A stretch of DNA of 64,000 bases from Bacillota bacterium (GCA_023399055.1 JAEWQV010000034.1:124001-188000), one strand, 5' to 3'; numbered from the stretch's first letter, positions 27,573 to 36,263 are shown. The notes: generated by a model not told the origin, from the letters alone. Numbers and translations: made by a program.

Positions 27573-27613
27573 ATGTGCCGGAAAACTACTACAATGAGAA
27601 GGCCTCGGCACAT
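27573..27613 (+). other. Hairpin upstream of the zinc-ribbon epimerase gene
   Basis: ATGTGCCG (27573-27580) pairs with CGGCACAT (27606-27613). It lies 33 bases before the start codon, with AAAGAGAG as the ribosome site in between. It may be a leader structure or a protein-binding dyad. Confidence 0.35.
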
Positions 27614-27646
27614 ATGATATGAATACTGGGAAAGAGAGTGTGTAAA

Positions 27647-28801
27647 ATGAATAAGGTCTTAATAACTGGTGGAGCAGGATTTATAGGTACGGAAATTGTT
27701 AAGCAGCTTTATGAAAGCAGTAATTGGGAAATAACAGTATTAGACGTTATGACACAGCAGATTCATGGAGACAGGTGGAAAGATTCTTATTTGTATAAAG
27801 CAATAAAAGATAAATGCCGGTTTGTGAAAGGTGATGTATGTAATTATGAGATCATGGAGAAACTTGTGGCAGATAATGAAATTGTAATTCATTTGGCAGC
27901 AGAAACTGGAACTGGTCAGTCTATGTACCAAATCAATCGTTATAACGAAGTCAATATGATGGGAACATCTAATCTTTTGCAGGCGATTTCAAATCTGGGG
28001 GTAAGATGCAATGTAAAAAAAATAATATTATCCTCATCAAGATCCGTGTACGGCGAAGGAAAATATCAATGTGAAAATTGCGGTATAGTATTTCCAAAAG
28101 CTCGGAAGAAAGACAAATTGATAAAAGGAGATTTTTCTGTGTATTGTGAAAAATGTGAAAGTAAACTTCGGTTGCTTCCAACCACCGAAGACAGTCAAGT
28201 AACTCCGAATTCACTGTACGCGTTTACAAAATTCGCACAGGAAAAAATGCTTGAGACGATGTGCCCCGCATTGGGAATTGATTATACTATTTTCAGATTT
28301 CAGAACGTATATGGAATTGGTCAGTCATTAAAGAATCCTTACACGGGAATTTTATCAATCTTTTCCACATTGTTGCTTGAAAATAAGCCTATCAATATTT
28401 TCGAAGATGGAAATGAAAGCCGTGACTTCATAAATGTTTCAGATGTAGCGGCAGGAGTAATAGCAGCTATGACTAATAAGGAGAGCAACGGAGAGGTTTT
28501 GAACTTAGGAAGTGGCGTAAATACTTCTGTAATTGAAATTGCTGAAATCTTAAAAAAATTCTATGTGAGTAAAAGTCAAATAAATATTACTGGTGATTTC
28601 CGGGTTGGAGATATTGCGCATAATATGGCAGACATATCCAAAGCAAAGAAAATACTTGGATTTGAGCAGAAAATATCACTGCAAGAAGGCTTAAAAGATT
28701 ATTGTAAGTGGGTCCTTGGCGAAGAAAAGGATAACAGCGGATATGAAAAGTCATTGGCGGAAATGGAGCAGTCTGGTATGTTTATACGGAAGAAAGAATG
28801 A
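27647..28801 (+). CDS. NAD-dependent sugar epimerase with zinc-ribbon insertion (dTDP-rhamnose 4-epimerase-like)
   Basis: 384-residue extended SDR: ITGGAGFIGTEIVKQL, SSSRSVYGEG, and YxxxK in SLYAFTKFAQE. Between the catalytic Ser and Tyr segments it has an insertion with C142xxC145 and C167xxC170, a probable zinc ribbon. It resembles inserts I recall in proteins annotated dTDP-L-rhamnose 4-epimerase. A GTG at 27638 is in frame, but ATG 27647 suits the AAAGAGAG site. It is separated from the operon by hairpins, so it may be transcribed separately. Confidence 0.78.
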   Translation: MNKVLITGGAGFIGTEIVKQLYESSNWEITVLDVMTQQIHGDRWKDSYLYKAIKDKCRFVKGDVCNYEIMEKLVADNEIVIHLAAETGTGQSMYQINRYNEVNMMGTSNLLQAISNLGVRCNVKKIILSSSRSVYGEGKYQCENCGIVFPKARKKDKLIKGDFSVYCEKCESKLRLLPTTEDSQVTPNSLYAFTKFAQEKMLETMCPALGIDYTIFRFQNVYGIGQSLKNPYTGILSIFSTLLLENKPINIFEDGNESRDFINVSDVAAGVIAAMTNKESNGEVLNLGSGVNTSVIEIAEILKKFYVSKSQINITGDFRVGDIAHNMADISKAKKILGFEQKISLQEGLKDYCKWVLGEEKDNSGYEKSLAEMEQSGMFIRKKE

Positions 28802-28828
28802 AAAGGGTTAGTTAGTAAAAACTTCCGA

Positions 28829-28857
28829 TTGACAAAATATTCTAAAAGTGTTATAAT
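28829..28857 (+). promoter_or_regulatory. Perfect-consensus sigma-A promoter
   Basis: TTGACA (28829-28834), exactly 17 bases, TATAAT (28852-28857). It points to the 54-residue gene and the metallopeptidase/FRG genes, but a hairpin with a T-run starts only 12 bases after the -10 box. Confidence 0.8.
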
Positions 28858-28868
28858 GTTTGCGTCAT

Positions 28869-28901
28869 TAGATGAGAATTGCTCATTCTAGATATTTTTT
28901 T
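28869..28901 (+). terminator. Terminator-like hairpin just inside the transcript start
   Basis: TAGATGAG (28869-28876) pairs with CTCATTCTA (28882-28890, one bulge), followed after GATA by TTTTTTT. It would stop transcripts from the 28829 promoter after about 35-40 bases. Alternatively it ends read-through from the epimerase gene. Confidence 0.55.
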
Positions 28902-28926
28902 ATCCAAAATGTGGACAAGCATAAAG

Positions 28927-28975
28927 GAATAAAAAGTGATTCTTGCTAATATAAATTAGCAAAGTATTTTTATTC
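28927..28975 (+). other. Two-part hairpin in the leader
   Basis: Outer stem GAATAAAAA (28927-28935) with TTTTTATTC (28967-28975). Inner stem TTGCTAAT (28943-28950) with ATTAGCAA (28955-28962). Together with the preceding hairpin it fills the spacer 28802-29122, which has no other gene. Confidence 0.5.
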
Positions 28976-29122
28976 GTAGGGACATACACGGATGAGTTGA
29001 TGTGTCATAAGATATTCTGAGATAGTTAAATGCGTTCGTGTGGTTCGGTATTTGTATAATAACTCCGATATTGCCCATAATAAGAATCGTAATAAACGAG
29101 TAAAGAAAGAAGGTTAATTGAG

Positions 29123-29287
29123 TTGGAGGTACAGCTGGGACAGAGAAGTATTACCAGGAAAGAAACTTTTATTGAGAAAGAAAAGGGTTCACAAGTATTA
29201 CACGAAATTAGACCGATGGATCCAATGACTAAAAAAGAGTTACAAGGCAGACTGAATGAGAGCTTAGAGAAGCTGTCAAAATATTAA
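29123..29287 (+). CDS. Small charged protein of 54 residues
   Basis: Starts at TTG 29123 with GAAGG (29109-29113) nine bases upstream. It ends at TAA 29285-29287, immediately against a strong terminator. The protein starts MEVQLGQRSITRKETF and includes EIRPMDPMTKKELQGRL, with a helical C-terminus (LNESLEKLSKY). No membrane segment or signal peptide. I do not recognise a family. Promoter, ribosome site and abutting terminator support a real gene. Confidence 0.6.
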   Translation: MEVQLGQRSITRKETFIEKEKGSQVLHEIRPMDPMTKKELQGRLNESLEKLSKY

Positions 29288-29348
29288 GAAGACATACAGA
29301 TACTGTTAGATTGATGCGGTTATGTATGTCTTCTTTTTATACCTAAAA
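29288..29348 (+). terminator. Terminator after the 54-residue gene
   Basis: GAAGACATACA (29288-29298) pairs with TGTATGTCTTC (29333-29343) over 11 perfect bases, followed by TTTTT. It directly abuts the stop codon. Confidence 0.92.
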
Positions 29349-29435
29349 GTAAAAATATGTATAATAATTCATAATTATGCTAAAAGAAAACGATATGATT
29401 TTCTATCATACTTTAAAGGAGCAAGAAGTAACATT

Positions 29436-32400
29436 ATGAAGACATATGAGACACATGTTTTAAAACTATTCCGTACGAATAATGGGAGCATACATAGTAC
29501 GGCAGAGAGTGATGATAAAAAAAGCAGGAGCGAAATATCGAAAGTTCTCCAAAATCAAAGAGAAGTCTATTTTATGTTCGACTATTTTGATCTTATGACA
29601 TATGAAGTTTTAAATGAAGAGAGCAAAAGATATGTGAACTTTCTAGGGATGGAGGAATCCTTTGATGATTTGAATTTTCGTGGAGTAACAGAAAAATTAC
29701 TTGCTTTATACCGTAGCGAAGAGCAAGGTGTCGAGGGAGCATTGGTAAGTAAGGAAGATCATAATCAGGAATTAGCCGCACACAGCGAGGAGTTTTTATC
29801 AAAGACACCATTCATAGGTATTATTCAGATAGGTATTCATCCCAAAGCTTATCAAGATAATCAGGAACAGGATGCCTTTCTCACAAAATGTGAATTGGAT
29901 ATCCAATTAGTGATTGATAAAGTTAAGGCTTCTTATTCTTCCTCAAAATATTTTCTGCTGCATACATTGACCTCAGGAGATTTTTGTTTAATTGTGAAAT
30001 CAGAGGATATCCACTGTATCTATCAATTAGCAGGCTCGATAGGAACTTATATATCACAACAAGAATATCCCCTCTTTACTACATATACCAACGTAGGAGT
30101 GGAACTAAAAATGGCTGCAGACCGTTTAAGTTTCCTGACCTTTGGGAATGAAACAATAAAAAAGTGTATGAAAGACAGATATACACTTCGCTTCTCAGTT
30201 AAGACAAATTATATAAATAAATTAATGACTTGTCTTAAAGAATCTAAGAATCCTTCAGAGTATCAGACAAATACGAATGAGTTGCGAGGACTTTTTGGAA
30301 GGTATGACTTCCTTATTCGCTTGAATATAAGTCAATTTTCAATTTTGTATCCATATTTGTGTGACTATAAGCTTGGTATTCAAGAGCAGGAATCCTTTGA
30401 TGAGGAGGTAGAACAGGGAGATTCTTTGATTAATACCTTAATTAGTGGAATTAGAAAAGGTTATATCTATAATCTGAACGAACGTATTTTAACGGAGCCC
30501 TATATGGATGCACCAGAAGCTGCACAACAGGCAACGCTTAAGGTCAATTACATACAAGATCTCAAGGATGATTATATCTGGTTAAAAGACCATGGAAATG
30601 AGTTTAATATTGTCCGCCGTAATTTTATTGACACAATGAGGGTATTAAAGGAATTAATTCATATTTACGCATCTTTAAGGTTCGGTACTGATTCCTATCT
30701 TAATGGGAAGATACAGTACACCTATCTTAAGGTTCTATTCGATAATCTTAAGAGAGCGCTTCCAAACTTTCCCCAAGGGAAGGGAAACGACTTAGATGGT
30801 ATGGATCTAAAAAGGCACTATGTATATGATTTCAAACTCTGTGTAGAAGCCATTAATCAGTTCACCAGATTTCTGCAGAATATCAACATGCAGACTGTAC
30901 AAGCCCCACAGTATGAAATACAGACTAAAATTGATTCAGAGAAGCTGATAATTGCCTATCATGAATATATGTATCAATACCTGGATACCTATTATAAGAT
31001 GGGGAATAGACCTCATTTTCTTCCAATTATTTATCCGGATGCCTCGGTAGATAAAGTAGAGGTTCAAGTTCCGTTCAGTGAAGGATATCAATATGATGTT
31101 GATGGTACTATGTCCTTCTTTGTCATCTGCCGTGTTCCTTCTTTTGAGTATTTTGGAAGAGTGTATGAAATGATTCCTTGGTTAACGCATGAAATAGGTC
31201 ATTCCATGAGGATTTTGAAGAGAGATGAAAGAAATGATCAATTACTTGAAATTATATTTGATAACATATTTCAAAATGTTGTTCAGAGATGGCTGTCAGA
31301 AAATGATACGAATAGACTTGTTTTTCGTTATGGACAACTAAAGGATAATCTGGCGGAAATTCTAAGTAAGGAATATTTGACTTACTATAAGAAGTATGTA
31401 AATCAGTTGTATAAGCAAAATCGCATGATGGATTTAGAATATAATATACTCTTATTTTTAAGTAACTACTTTAATCCCAAAGATCGTGCTACTTATGCTG
31501 ATATAAATCATACATATAATTTTGATGAAGCTGTAAAAAAACTTTTGAAAGAACTAACAGAGCTTAGTTTGCGTTACCATATATTTAGTAAAAAAGATAG
31601 AACGGAATTAATCAAATTTGCTGGTAGCTATGAGAAAACGGATAAAGCAGAGGATTACTTAAATTATATTTATAAATTGTTAAAAAGTATATATAAGAAA
31701 CTTCTAAAAAAATATGATAAACGAATTTGCATAGAAATAGAAAAGGCCCTAGCACCACTAAACTATAGGACACCACACTTGACATTTATAGATATTATTC
31801 GTTCGGATCGGAGCGTTTTAGAAAAGAAAATTATGGATTTATTAAACGCGAATATGGAAATAAAACTGCCAAAGGATATCTTTCAAAAATATCAGATTAT
31901 TATGAGGGATTATTTCTATGAAGTACTTAAAATTAATCAGATATATTTTTCATTCCAAAAAATATATGGAGAAATGGATTTAGAGAAAATAGATGATTCA
32001 ATGCTTCAGGGAGTACGAAACGCAATACATAAGAAAATGGAACCCTACTATAATTCAGAGAAGGCAGAATGCTTTGTCCTGGATATGGATTTGAACAATG
32101 TGCTGTCCACAGCTGGTTACAATCATGATGAATTGTATACGGTTAAGCAGATGATGGATAATCTTCACACTTCTATGTCACTAATTAGTATGGACAATTA
32201 TCAGCGATGGCTTGGACATTCTGTGACCTACTATAGAGAGGTCTGTGCGGATCTGATTATGTGCAAGATATTAGGGCTTAATGCATTTGGCTATGTCAGA
32301 ATGTTTATGAAATTCATAGGGGAAATTGACTATGAGCCTATAGATATTACTCCGGATCTAGTTAGTATGGAGCGATTACGCATAGTTACCTCCGTACTTA

Positions 32401-33227
32401 TTTATGAATTAGAGATGAAGGGTGAGATGAAAAGTGGGTTAGCAGACAGGATAAAAGCTAAGGGGAGTAAATTAGATAAGAAAGAAATCACAATTAAATA
32501 TGACAGATTGTATGAAGAGACAAAGGAATTCTGTATTCATCTACTTAAGCAGCTAGAGATAAAAATAAAGGATAGGCTTAAAGGTACCTCTTTCATCCAA
32601 CCCACTAACTTAAAGGACAACCTTGAGGATAGACTAGAGAATAACCTAGAGGATAACCTAGATTGTTGTACAACAACAATTAGTACCGCGATAGAACATG
32701 TAGGGATTCTCTTTCAAGCTGCTGGCAGAACGGACATTAAATACAGTGATATTAACAGTATCTTTACTACCGGTGCCTTTTGGAGGGATAAAGAGAAATG
32801 GGAGAACGCACAGAAAGAAAACTCTATCTACATACCCTGCTACAGGCAGTTTAGGGAAAATGATTACATTTTTGATAGAATTTATAATATGATGAACTGT
32901 GTTTTTAATATTTTTATGGGACATGAAATTACGATATCTAATAGTCGGTTTAAGCAATTCGCTCAATTCTATGAGAGGGTAAAGTTATCACCATTTAATG
33001 AAACAGCGGATAATGGGTCTTCAAAAAATAGTATTAATAATGAAATCAGAGATTATTATAACTCTACTGACAGAATAGGATATTTTGAAACGGACAAGAA
33101 ACTTAATACGTTAATTGAATTCTTTGAACAGTATTACTATGAGAACCGCTTTCGAATTGCAGGTATAAATTGGGGAAATTTATATTACTCTAAAGCAGAA
33201 GGGAGACCTTACAATGATGAATTATAG
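29436..33227 (+). CDS. Giant predicted zinc metallopeptidase (HExxH) of unknown family
   Basis: 1263 residues from ATG 29436 (AAAGGAG 29415-29421). The frame opens further upstream, inside the preceding terminator, so that start is rejected. WLTHEIGHSMR places H585-E586xxH589, a zinc-peptidase site. A candidate third ligand is E935 in YYREVCADL (E935xxxD939), about 346 residues later, so the catalytic core appears split by a long helical, lysine-rich insertion. Residues 1-300 include an alpha/beta stretch (KYFLLHTLTSGDFCLIVKSE) without a recognisable family. The C-terminal third has short acidic repeats (NLEDRLENNLEDNLD). No signal peptide or membrane helix, so cytosolic. It overlaps the FRG gene by 14 bases. 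Function unknown; conflict or stress system inferred. Confidence 0.75.
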   Translation: MKTYETHVLKLFRTNNGSIHSTAESDDKKSRSEISKVLQNQREVYFMFDYFDLMTYEVLNEESKRYVNFLGMEESFDDLNFRGVTEKLLALYRSEEQGVEGALVSKEDHNQELAAHSEEFLSKTPFIGIIQIGIHPKAYQDNQEQDAFLTKCELDIQLVIDKVKASYSSSKYFLLHTLTSGDFCLIVKSEDIHCIYQLAGSIGTYISQQEYPLFTTYTNVGVELKMAADRLSFLTFGNETIKKCMKDRYTLRFSVKTNYINKLMTCLKESKNPSEYQTNTNELRGLFGRYDFLIRLNISQFSILYPYLCDYKLGIQEQESFDEEVEQGDSLINTLISGIRKGYIYNLNERILTEPYMDAPEAAQQATLKVNYIQDLKDDYIWLKDHGNEFNIVRRNFIDTMRVLKELIHIYASLRFGTDSYLNGKIQYTYLKVLFDNLKRALPNFPQGKGNDLDGMDLKRHYVYDFKLCVEAINQFTRFLQNINMQTVQAPQYEIQTKIDSEKLIIAYHEYMYQYLDTYYKMGNRPHFLPIIYPDASVDKVEVQVPFSEGYQYDVDGTMSFFVICRVPSFEYFGRVYEMIPWLTHEIGHSMRILKRDERNDQLLEIIFDNIFQNVVQRWLSENDTNRLVFRYGQLKDNLAEILSKEYLTYYKKYVNQLYKQNRMMDLEYNILLFLSNYFNPKDRATYADINHTYNFDEAVKKLLKELTELSLRYHIFSKKDRTELIKFAGSYEKTDKAEDYLNYIYKLLKSIYKKLLKKYDKRICIEIEKALAPLNYRTPHLTFIDIIRSDRSVLEKKIMDLLNANMEIKLPKDIFQKYQIIMRDYFYEVLKINQIYFSFQKIYGEMDLEKIDDSMLQGVRNAIHKKMEPYYNSEKAECFVLDMDLNNVLSTAGYNHDELYTVKQMMDNLHTSMSLISMDNYQRWLGHSVTYYREVCADLIMCKILGLNAFGYVRMFMKFIGEIDYEPIDITPDLVSMERLRIVTSVLIYELEMKGEMKSGLADRIKAKGSKLDKKEITIKYDRLYEETKEFCIHLLKQLEIKIKDRLKGTSFIQPTNLKDNLEDRLENNLEDNLDCCTTTISTAIEHVGILFQAAGRTDIKYSDINSIFTTGAFWRDKEKWENAQKENSIYIPCYRQFRENDYIFDRIYNMMNCVFNIFMGHEITISNSRFKQFAQFYERVKLSPFNETADNGSSKNSINNEIRDYYNSTDRIGYFETDKKLNTLIEFFEQYYYENRFRIAGINWGNLYYSKAEGRPYNDEL

Positions 33228-34341
33228 GAGATACGCTGGTTCACTGGATGAATTCTATGCTCATATATCAGATATCTATAGCTCAATTCGTACTAAGGAG
33301 AATAAATTCCCTCTGCTATGGTATCGTGGACATGAGTTTGATTTCTTTAATCTATCACCAAGTATTCTAAGGGGAACGAATTATACCTACAATGATAATA
33401 AAACCTATAGCAACAATCATCTCCGGGAAGAGTATCGATACCAGCATTTTATGGCAAGAAATTATAACCTAATCGAATGTACAGACCCAAGTTCTTATAC
33501 GGTATGGCTGGAAATTATGCAGCATCATTTTGCTAAAACTAGATTAATGGATTGGAGCGAATCCGCTCAGATTGCCTTATTATTTGCATTAGAAGCCTTT
33601 ATTAATCCACAGTCTGATAAAGAATTATCAAGAAAAAGAACAACTGCATCTCCGACGGTATGGGTGCTTCGCCCAGCAATGTTGAATTTAAGGTTGTTCC
33701 AAGCGTTGATAAAGAACAAGGGTGGAGATTATCCATTAATAGAAAATGCACTTTCTGGTGTGATACAGCAAAGTAAGGACCTAATGGATTTTCAAAGATT
33801 ACTTGGCGAGGAATTAAGCAAGGGGAGGGCAAACGATAATAATATTTATTTTGCTATGAAAGATTCTCATGAGAGCGCAATGAATGGTATCTTCTGTCTG
33901 GCGGCTCTGGAAGGACTTAGAAGTTCCTATTCAGATAGGGTTTTGAATGCAGTGAGGAATTTTGAGTTTAATCCATTTTTTTATTTGCTGCTTAGATATT
34001 ATACAGATGGCACTCCTGTTGAATTTGGGTGCCTGCCACCACTAGCTATTATTCATCCATACCATAGCCAGAGAATACGAGCACAGAAGGGGGCATTTAC
34101 TGTGTTTCCTCATTATATCCCTTCTGCTGAACAGACGGAGTTAAAAAAGAAAGGTATAAATACTGCACTTATGGCGATGGAAAATATGAGTGCGTGTCAG
34201 GATTTGCTATATGAGATCAGAATAACTAACCCGAACAGAGTAGCCAGGGAGTTATTGTCATCTGGAGAGCGAAGAGGTAATCTATATCCAGAGATGCAGG
34301 TGTTTTCTCAAGATATTGAGAATGGAGAATATTTTGTATAA
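33214..34341 (+). CDS. FRG-domain protein
   Basis: 375 residues. The name-giving FRG-type motif is LLWYRGHEFDFFNLSPSIL (W36-Y37-R38-G39), followed by the family's second block EIMQHHFAKTRLMDWSES (Q103-H104-H105, then R-x-x-D113-W114) and an alanine-rich helix IALLFALEAF. FRG-domain proteins are widespread but without proven biochemical function. Start codons ATG-ATG at 33214/33217 lie inside the end of the metallopeptidase gene, with GGGAG at 33201-33205, so the two are translationally coupled. The protein is soluble. Confidence 0.85.
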   Translation: MMNYRRYAGSLDEFYAHISDIYSSIRTKENKFPLLWYRGHEFDFFNLSPSILRGTNYTYNDNKTYSNNHLREEYRYQHFMARNYNLIECTDPSSYTVWLEIMQHHFAKTRLMDWSESAQIALLFALEAFINPQSDKELSRKRTTASPTVWVLRPAMLNLRLFQALIKNKGGDYPLIENALSGVIQQSKDLMDFQRLLGEELSKGRANDNNIYFAMKDSHESAMNGIFCLAALEGLRSSYSDRVLNAVRNFEFNPFFYLLLRYYTDGTPVEFGCLPPLAIIHPYHSQRIRAQKGAFTVFPHYIPSAEQTELKKKGINTALMAMENMSACQDLLYEIRITNPNRVARELLSSGERRGNLYPEMQVFSQDIENGEYFV

Positions 34342-34448
34342 TATATAATATAAATGGAATGTAATAAAGTATAAGTTGAAATAAAACTGCGCTATACTTA
34401 TGTAGGTTGACAAATTCTTATTATAACTTACTTAAAGGAAGCCTTCAT

Positions 34449-35021
34449 ATGGGAAAATATATTATACTTGATATCATAAATGCGGTATGGGACTATGGTT
34501 GGTATTCTCTGATTCTTGCCGCTATCATCATAGGTAGTATACTTTGTATTATAAGTATATTTAAATTGACGAAGGGCTGTAGTGTGAAAACTTATATCTG
34601 GCATCATCGATATTCCTTTTTACTGGGCTATGTTTTTTGTGCATATATTTTTCTGGTTGTTTCAATTACACTATTATCCAGACCACGGGGTTCCAGGGTA
34701 GGCATAGACCTTATTCCTTTCTCGACATTTTCGCCCAACCTGCTTGGCAGCAGATACCCGATTGAAAATATTCTTTTGTTTATACCCTTTGGATTCCTTC
34801 TACCTAGTCTATGGGAACCCTTTCGCAAAATTTATCTTTGTTTAGGGACAGGACTTGTCTTCAGTATAGGAATAGAATCAATACAACTAATAACCAAGCG
34901 AGGTTTTTTTCAACTTGATGATATGGTAACTAATATTTTAGGAGCATTTATTGGATTTACAGCAAATTTTATTTTGGTCCTAGTTTTTAACATAACGAAA
35001 AAGAATACTGGAGACACATAA
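34449..35021 (+). CDS. VanZ-family membrane protein
   Basis: 190 residues with five or so membrane helices. The VanZ-like core is RVGIDLIPFSTFSPNLLGSR, then IENILLFIPFGFLLPSLWEP and FFQLDDMVTNILGAFIGF. VanZ of enterococci gives low-level teicoplanin resistance by an unsettled mechanism; most homologues have no tested role. The frame opens at TTG 34407, but AAAGGAAG (34434-34441) fits ATG 34449. It is the last gene of the accessory block before rplM. Confidence 0.85.
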   Translation: MGKYIILDIINAVWDYGWYSLILAAIIIGSILCIISIFKLTKGCSVKTYIWHHRYSFLLGYVFCAYIFLVVSITLLSRPRGSRVGIDLIPFSTFSPNLLGSRYPIENILLFIPFGFLLPSLWEPFRKIYLCLGTGLVFSIGIESIQLITKRGFFQLDDMVTNILGAFIGFTANFILVLVFNITKKNTGDT

Positions 35022-35228
35022 GTTAAAGATTTATTTTTCGCGATATAAATAGAATTTTTAAACAGTTATTAATTATATAAGAGATGGCTATAAATTAGCC
35101 AGGTAAGAAATAATAATAATTAATGTTTGTGTTTGTAATTAGTTAATTAAGTATGAATGCGAGATATCGGTTATCTGCATTGGCTGGAAAATAAATGGTT
35201 TCAGATGGCCTAATTTTCTGGAAAATGC

Positions 35229-35257
35229 TTGACACACCCGGCGACATATGCTATAGT
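35229..35257 (+). promoter_or_regulatory. Predicted strong promoter of rplM-rpsI
   Basis: TTGACA (35229-35234), 17-base spacer, TATAGT (35252-35257). It leaves a leader of about 145 bases before rplM. The region 35022-35228 shows no gene. Confidence 0.8.
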
Positions 35258-35264
35258 AATGAAT

Positions 35265-35395
35265 TGTGACGTGACAATACTTGAGCCAAAGCCCCGGTAA
35301 ATAGTATTTGAGATCGTGATTTGTAGAATTGACGTATATAACGCTTATAGAAGTGTTTACAGTCATTAAGAAAGATAAAATTAGATTATTTTCAT
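35265..35395 (+). ncRNA. Possible L13-type ribosomal leader of rplM
   Basis: The 145-base leader can fold locally: CAATACT (35275-35281) pairs with AGTATTTG (35303-35310, one bulge). L13 leaders upstream of rplM are known in Firmicutes, but the conserved core could not be confirmed by eye, so this is a position-based suggestion. Confidence 0.3.
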
Positions 35396-35409
35396 AAGGA
35401 GGTAAACCG

Positions 35410-35844
35410 ATGAAAAGTTTCATGGCGAGTCCTGCAACAATCGAAAGAAAATGGTACGTAGTTGATGCAACAGGACATACATTAGGACGTCTCTCATCAG
35501 AGATCGCAGCTATTTTAAGAGGTAAAAACAAGCCTACTTTTACTCCTCACATTGATACAGGTGATTATGTAATCGTAGTAAATGCTGATAAGATTAAGGT
35601 TACAGGTAAGAAGTTAGGTCAGAAGATCTATTACAATCACTCCGATTATCCAGGTGGTATGAGAGAAACAACTTTAGCAGAAATGTTAGCTAAAAAGCCT
35701 ACCGAAGTAATTAACCTTGCTGTTAAAGGCATGCTTCCTAAGGGACCTTTAGGAAGATCAATGATTACTAAATTACACGTATTTGCTGGACCTGAGCATA
35801 CACATGCAGCTCAGAAACCAGAAGTATTAGAGATTAAATATTAA
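35410..35844 (+). CDS. rplM: 50S ribosomal protein L13
   Basis: 144 residues with the canonical L13 sequence (RKWYVVDATGHTLGRLSSEI, KPTFTPHIDTGDYVIVVNAD, GMLPKGPLGR, FAGPEHTHAAQKPE). AAGGAGG precedes the ATG. In many Firmicutes truA is directly upstream; here it is 22 kb away and rplM has its own promoter. Confidence 0.98.
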   Translation: MKSFMASPATIERKWYVVDATGHTLGRLSSEIAAILRGKNKPTFTPHIDTGDYVIVVNADKIKVTGKKLGQKIYYNHSDYPGGMRETTLAEMLAKKPTEVINLAVKGMLPKGPLGRSMITKLHVFAGPEHTHAAQKPEVLEIKY

Positions 35845-35870
35845 TCAGAGGTTGAAAGGAGGAAATAACA

Positions 35871-36263
35871 TTGGCTAATGTAAAATATTACGGAACTGGA
35901 AGAAGAAAAAGCAGTATCGCTAGAGTTTACTTGGTTCCAGGTACAGGTAAAATCACTATAAATAAAAGAGATATGGACAACTACTTTGGTTTAGAGACCT
36001 TAAAGTTAATCGTTCGTCAACCACTTGCTATTACAGAAACTGTAGATAAGTTCGATGTATTAGTAAACGTTAGAGGTGGCGGCTTTACAGGACAGGCAGG
36101 TGCTATCAGACACGGTATCTCCAGAGCATTATTACATGCAGATGCTGATTATCGTCCAGCACTTAAGAAAGCTGGTTTCTTAACAAGAGATCCTCGTATG
36201 AAGGAAAGAAAGAAGTACGGCTTAAAAGCAGCTCGTCGTGCTCCACAGTTCTCCAAGAGATAA
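35871..36263 (+). CDS. rpsI: 30S ribosomal protein S9
   Basis: 130 residues: KYYGTGRRKSSIARVYLVPG at the N-terminus and the conserved tail KKYGLKAARRAPQFSKR that reaches the P-site tRNA. The start codon is TTG, after GGAGG; this is the only reasonable start. 26 bases after rplM, forming the usual pair. Confidence 0.98.
   Translation: MANVKYYGTGRRKSSIARVYLVPGTGKITINKRDMDNYFGLETLKLIVRQPLAITETVDKFDVLVNVRGGGFTGQAGAIRHGISRALLHADADYRPALKKAGFLTRDPRMKERKKYGLKAARRAPQFSKR

Noticed and set aside
29322..29435. Upstream extension of the metallopeptidase frame
   Set aside because: It begins inside the terminator hairpin of the small gene; the hydrophobic leader it would add has no ribosome site.
34407..34412. 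TTGACA upstream of the VanZ gene as a -35 box
   Set aside because: No -10 box at 16-18 bases spacing; the TTG is also an unlikely start because a better ribosome site serves ATG 34449.
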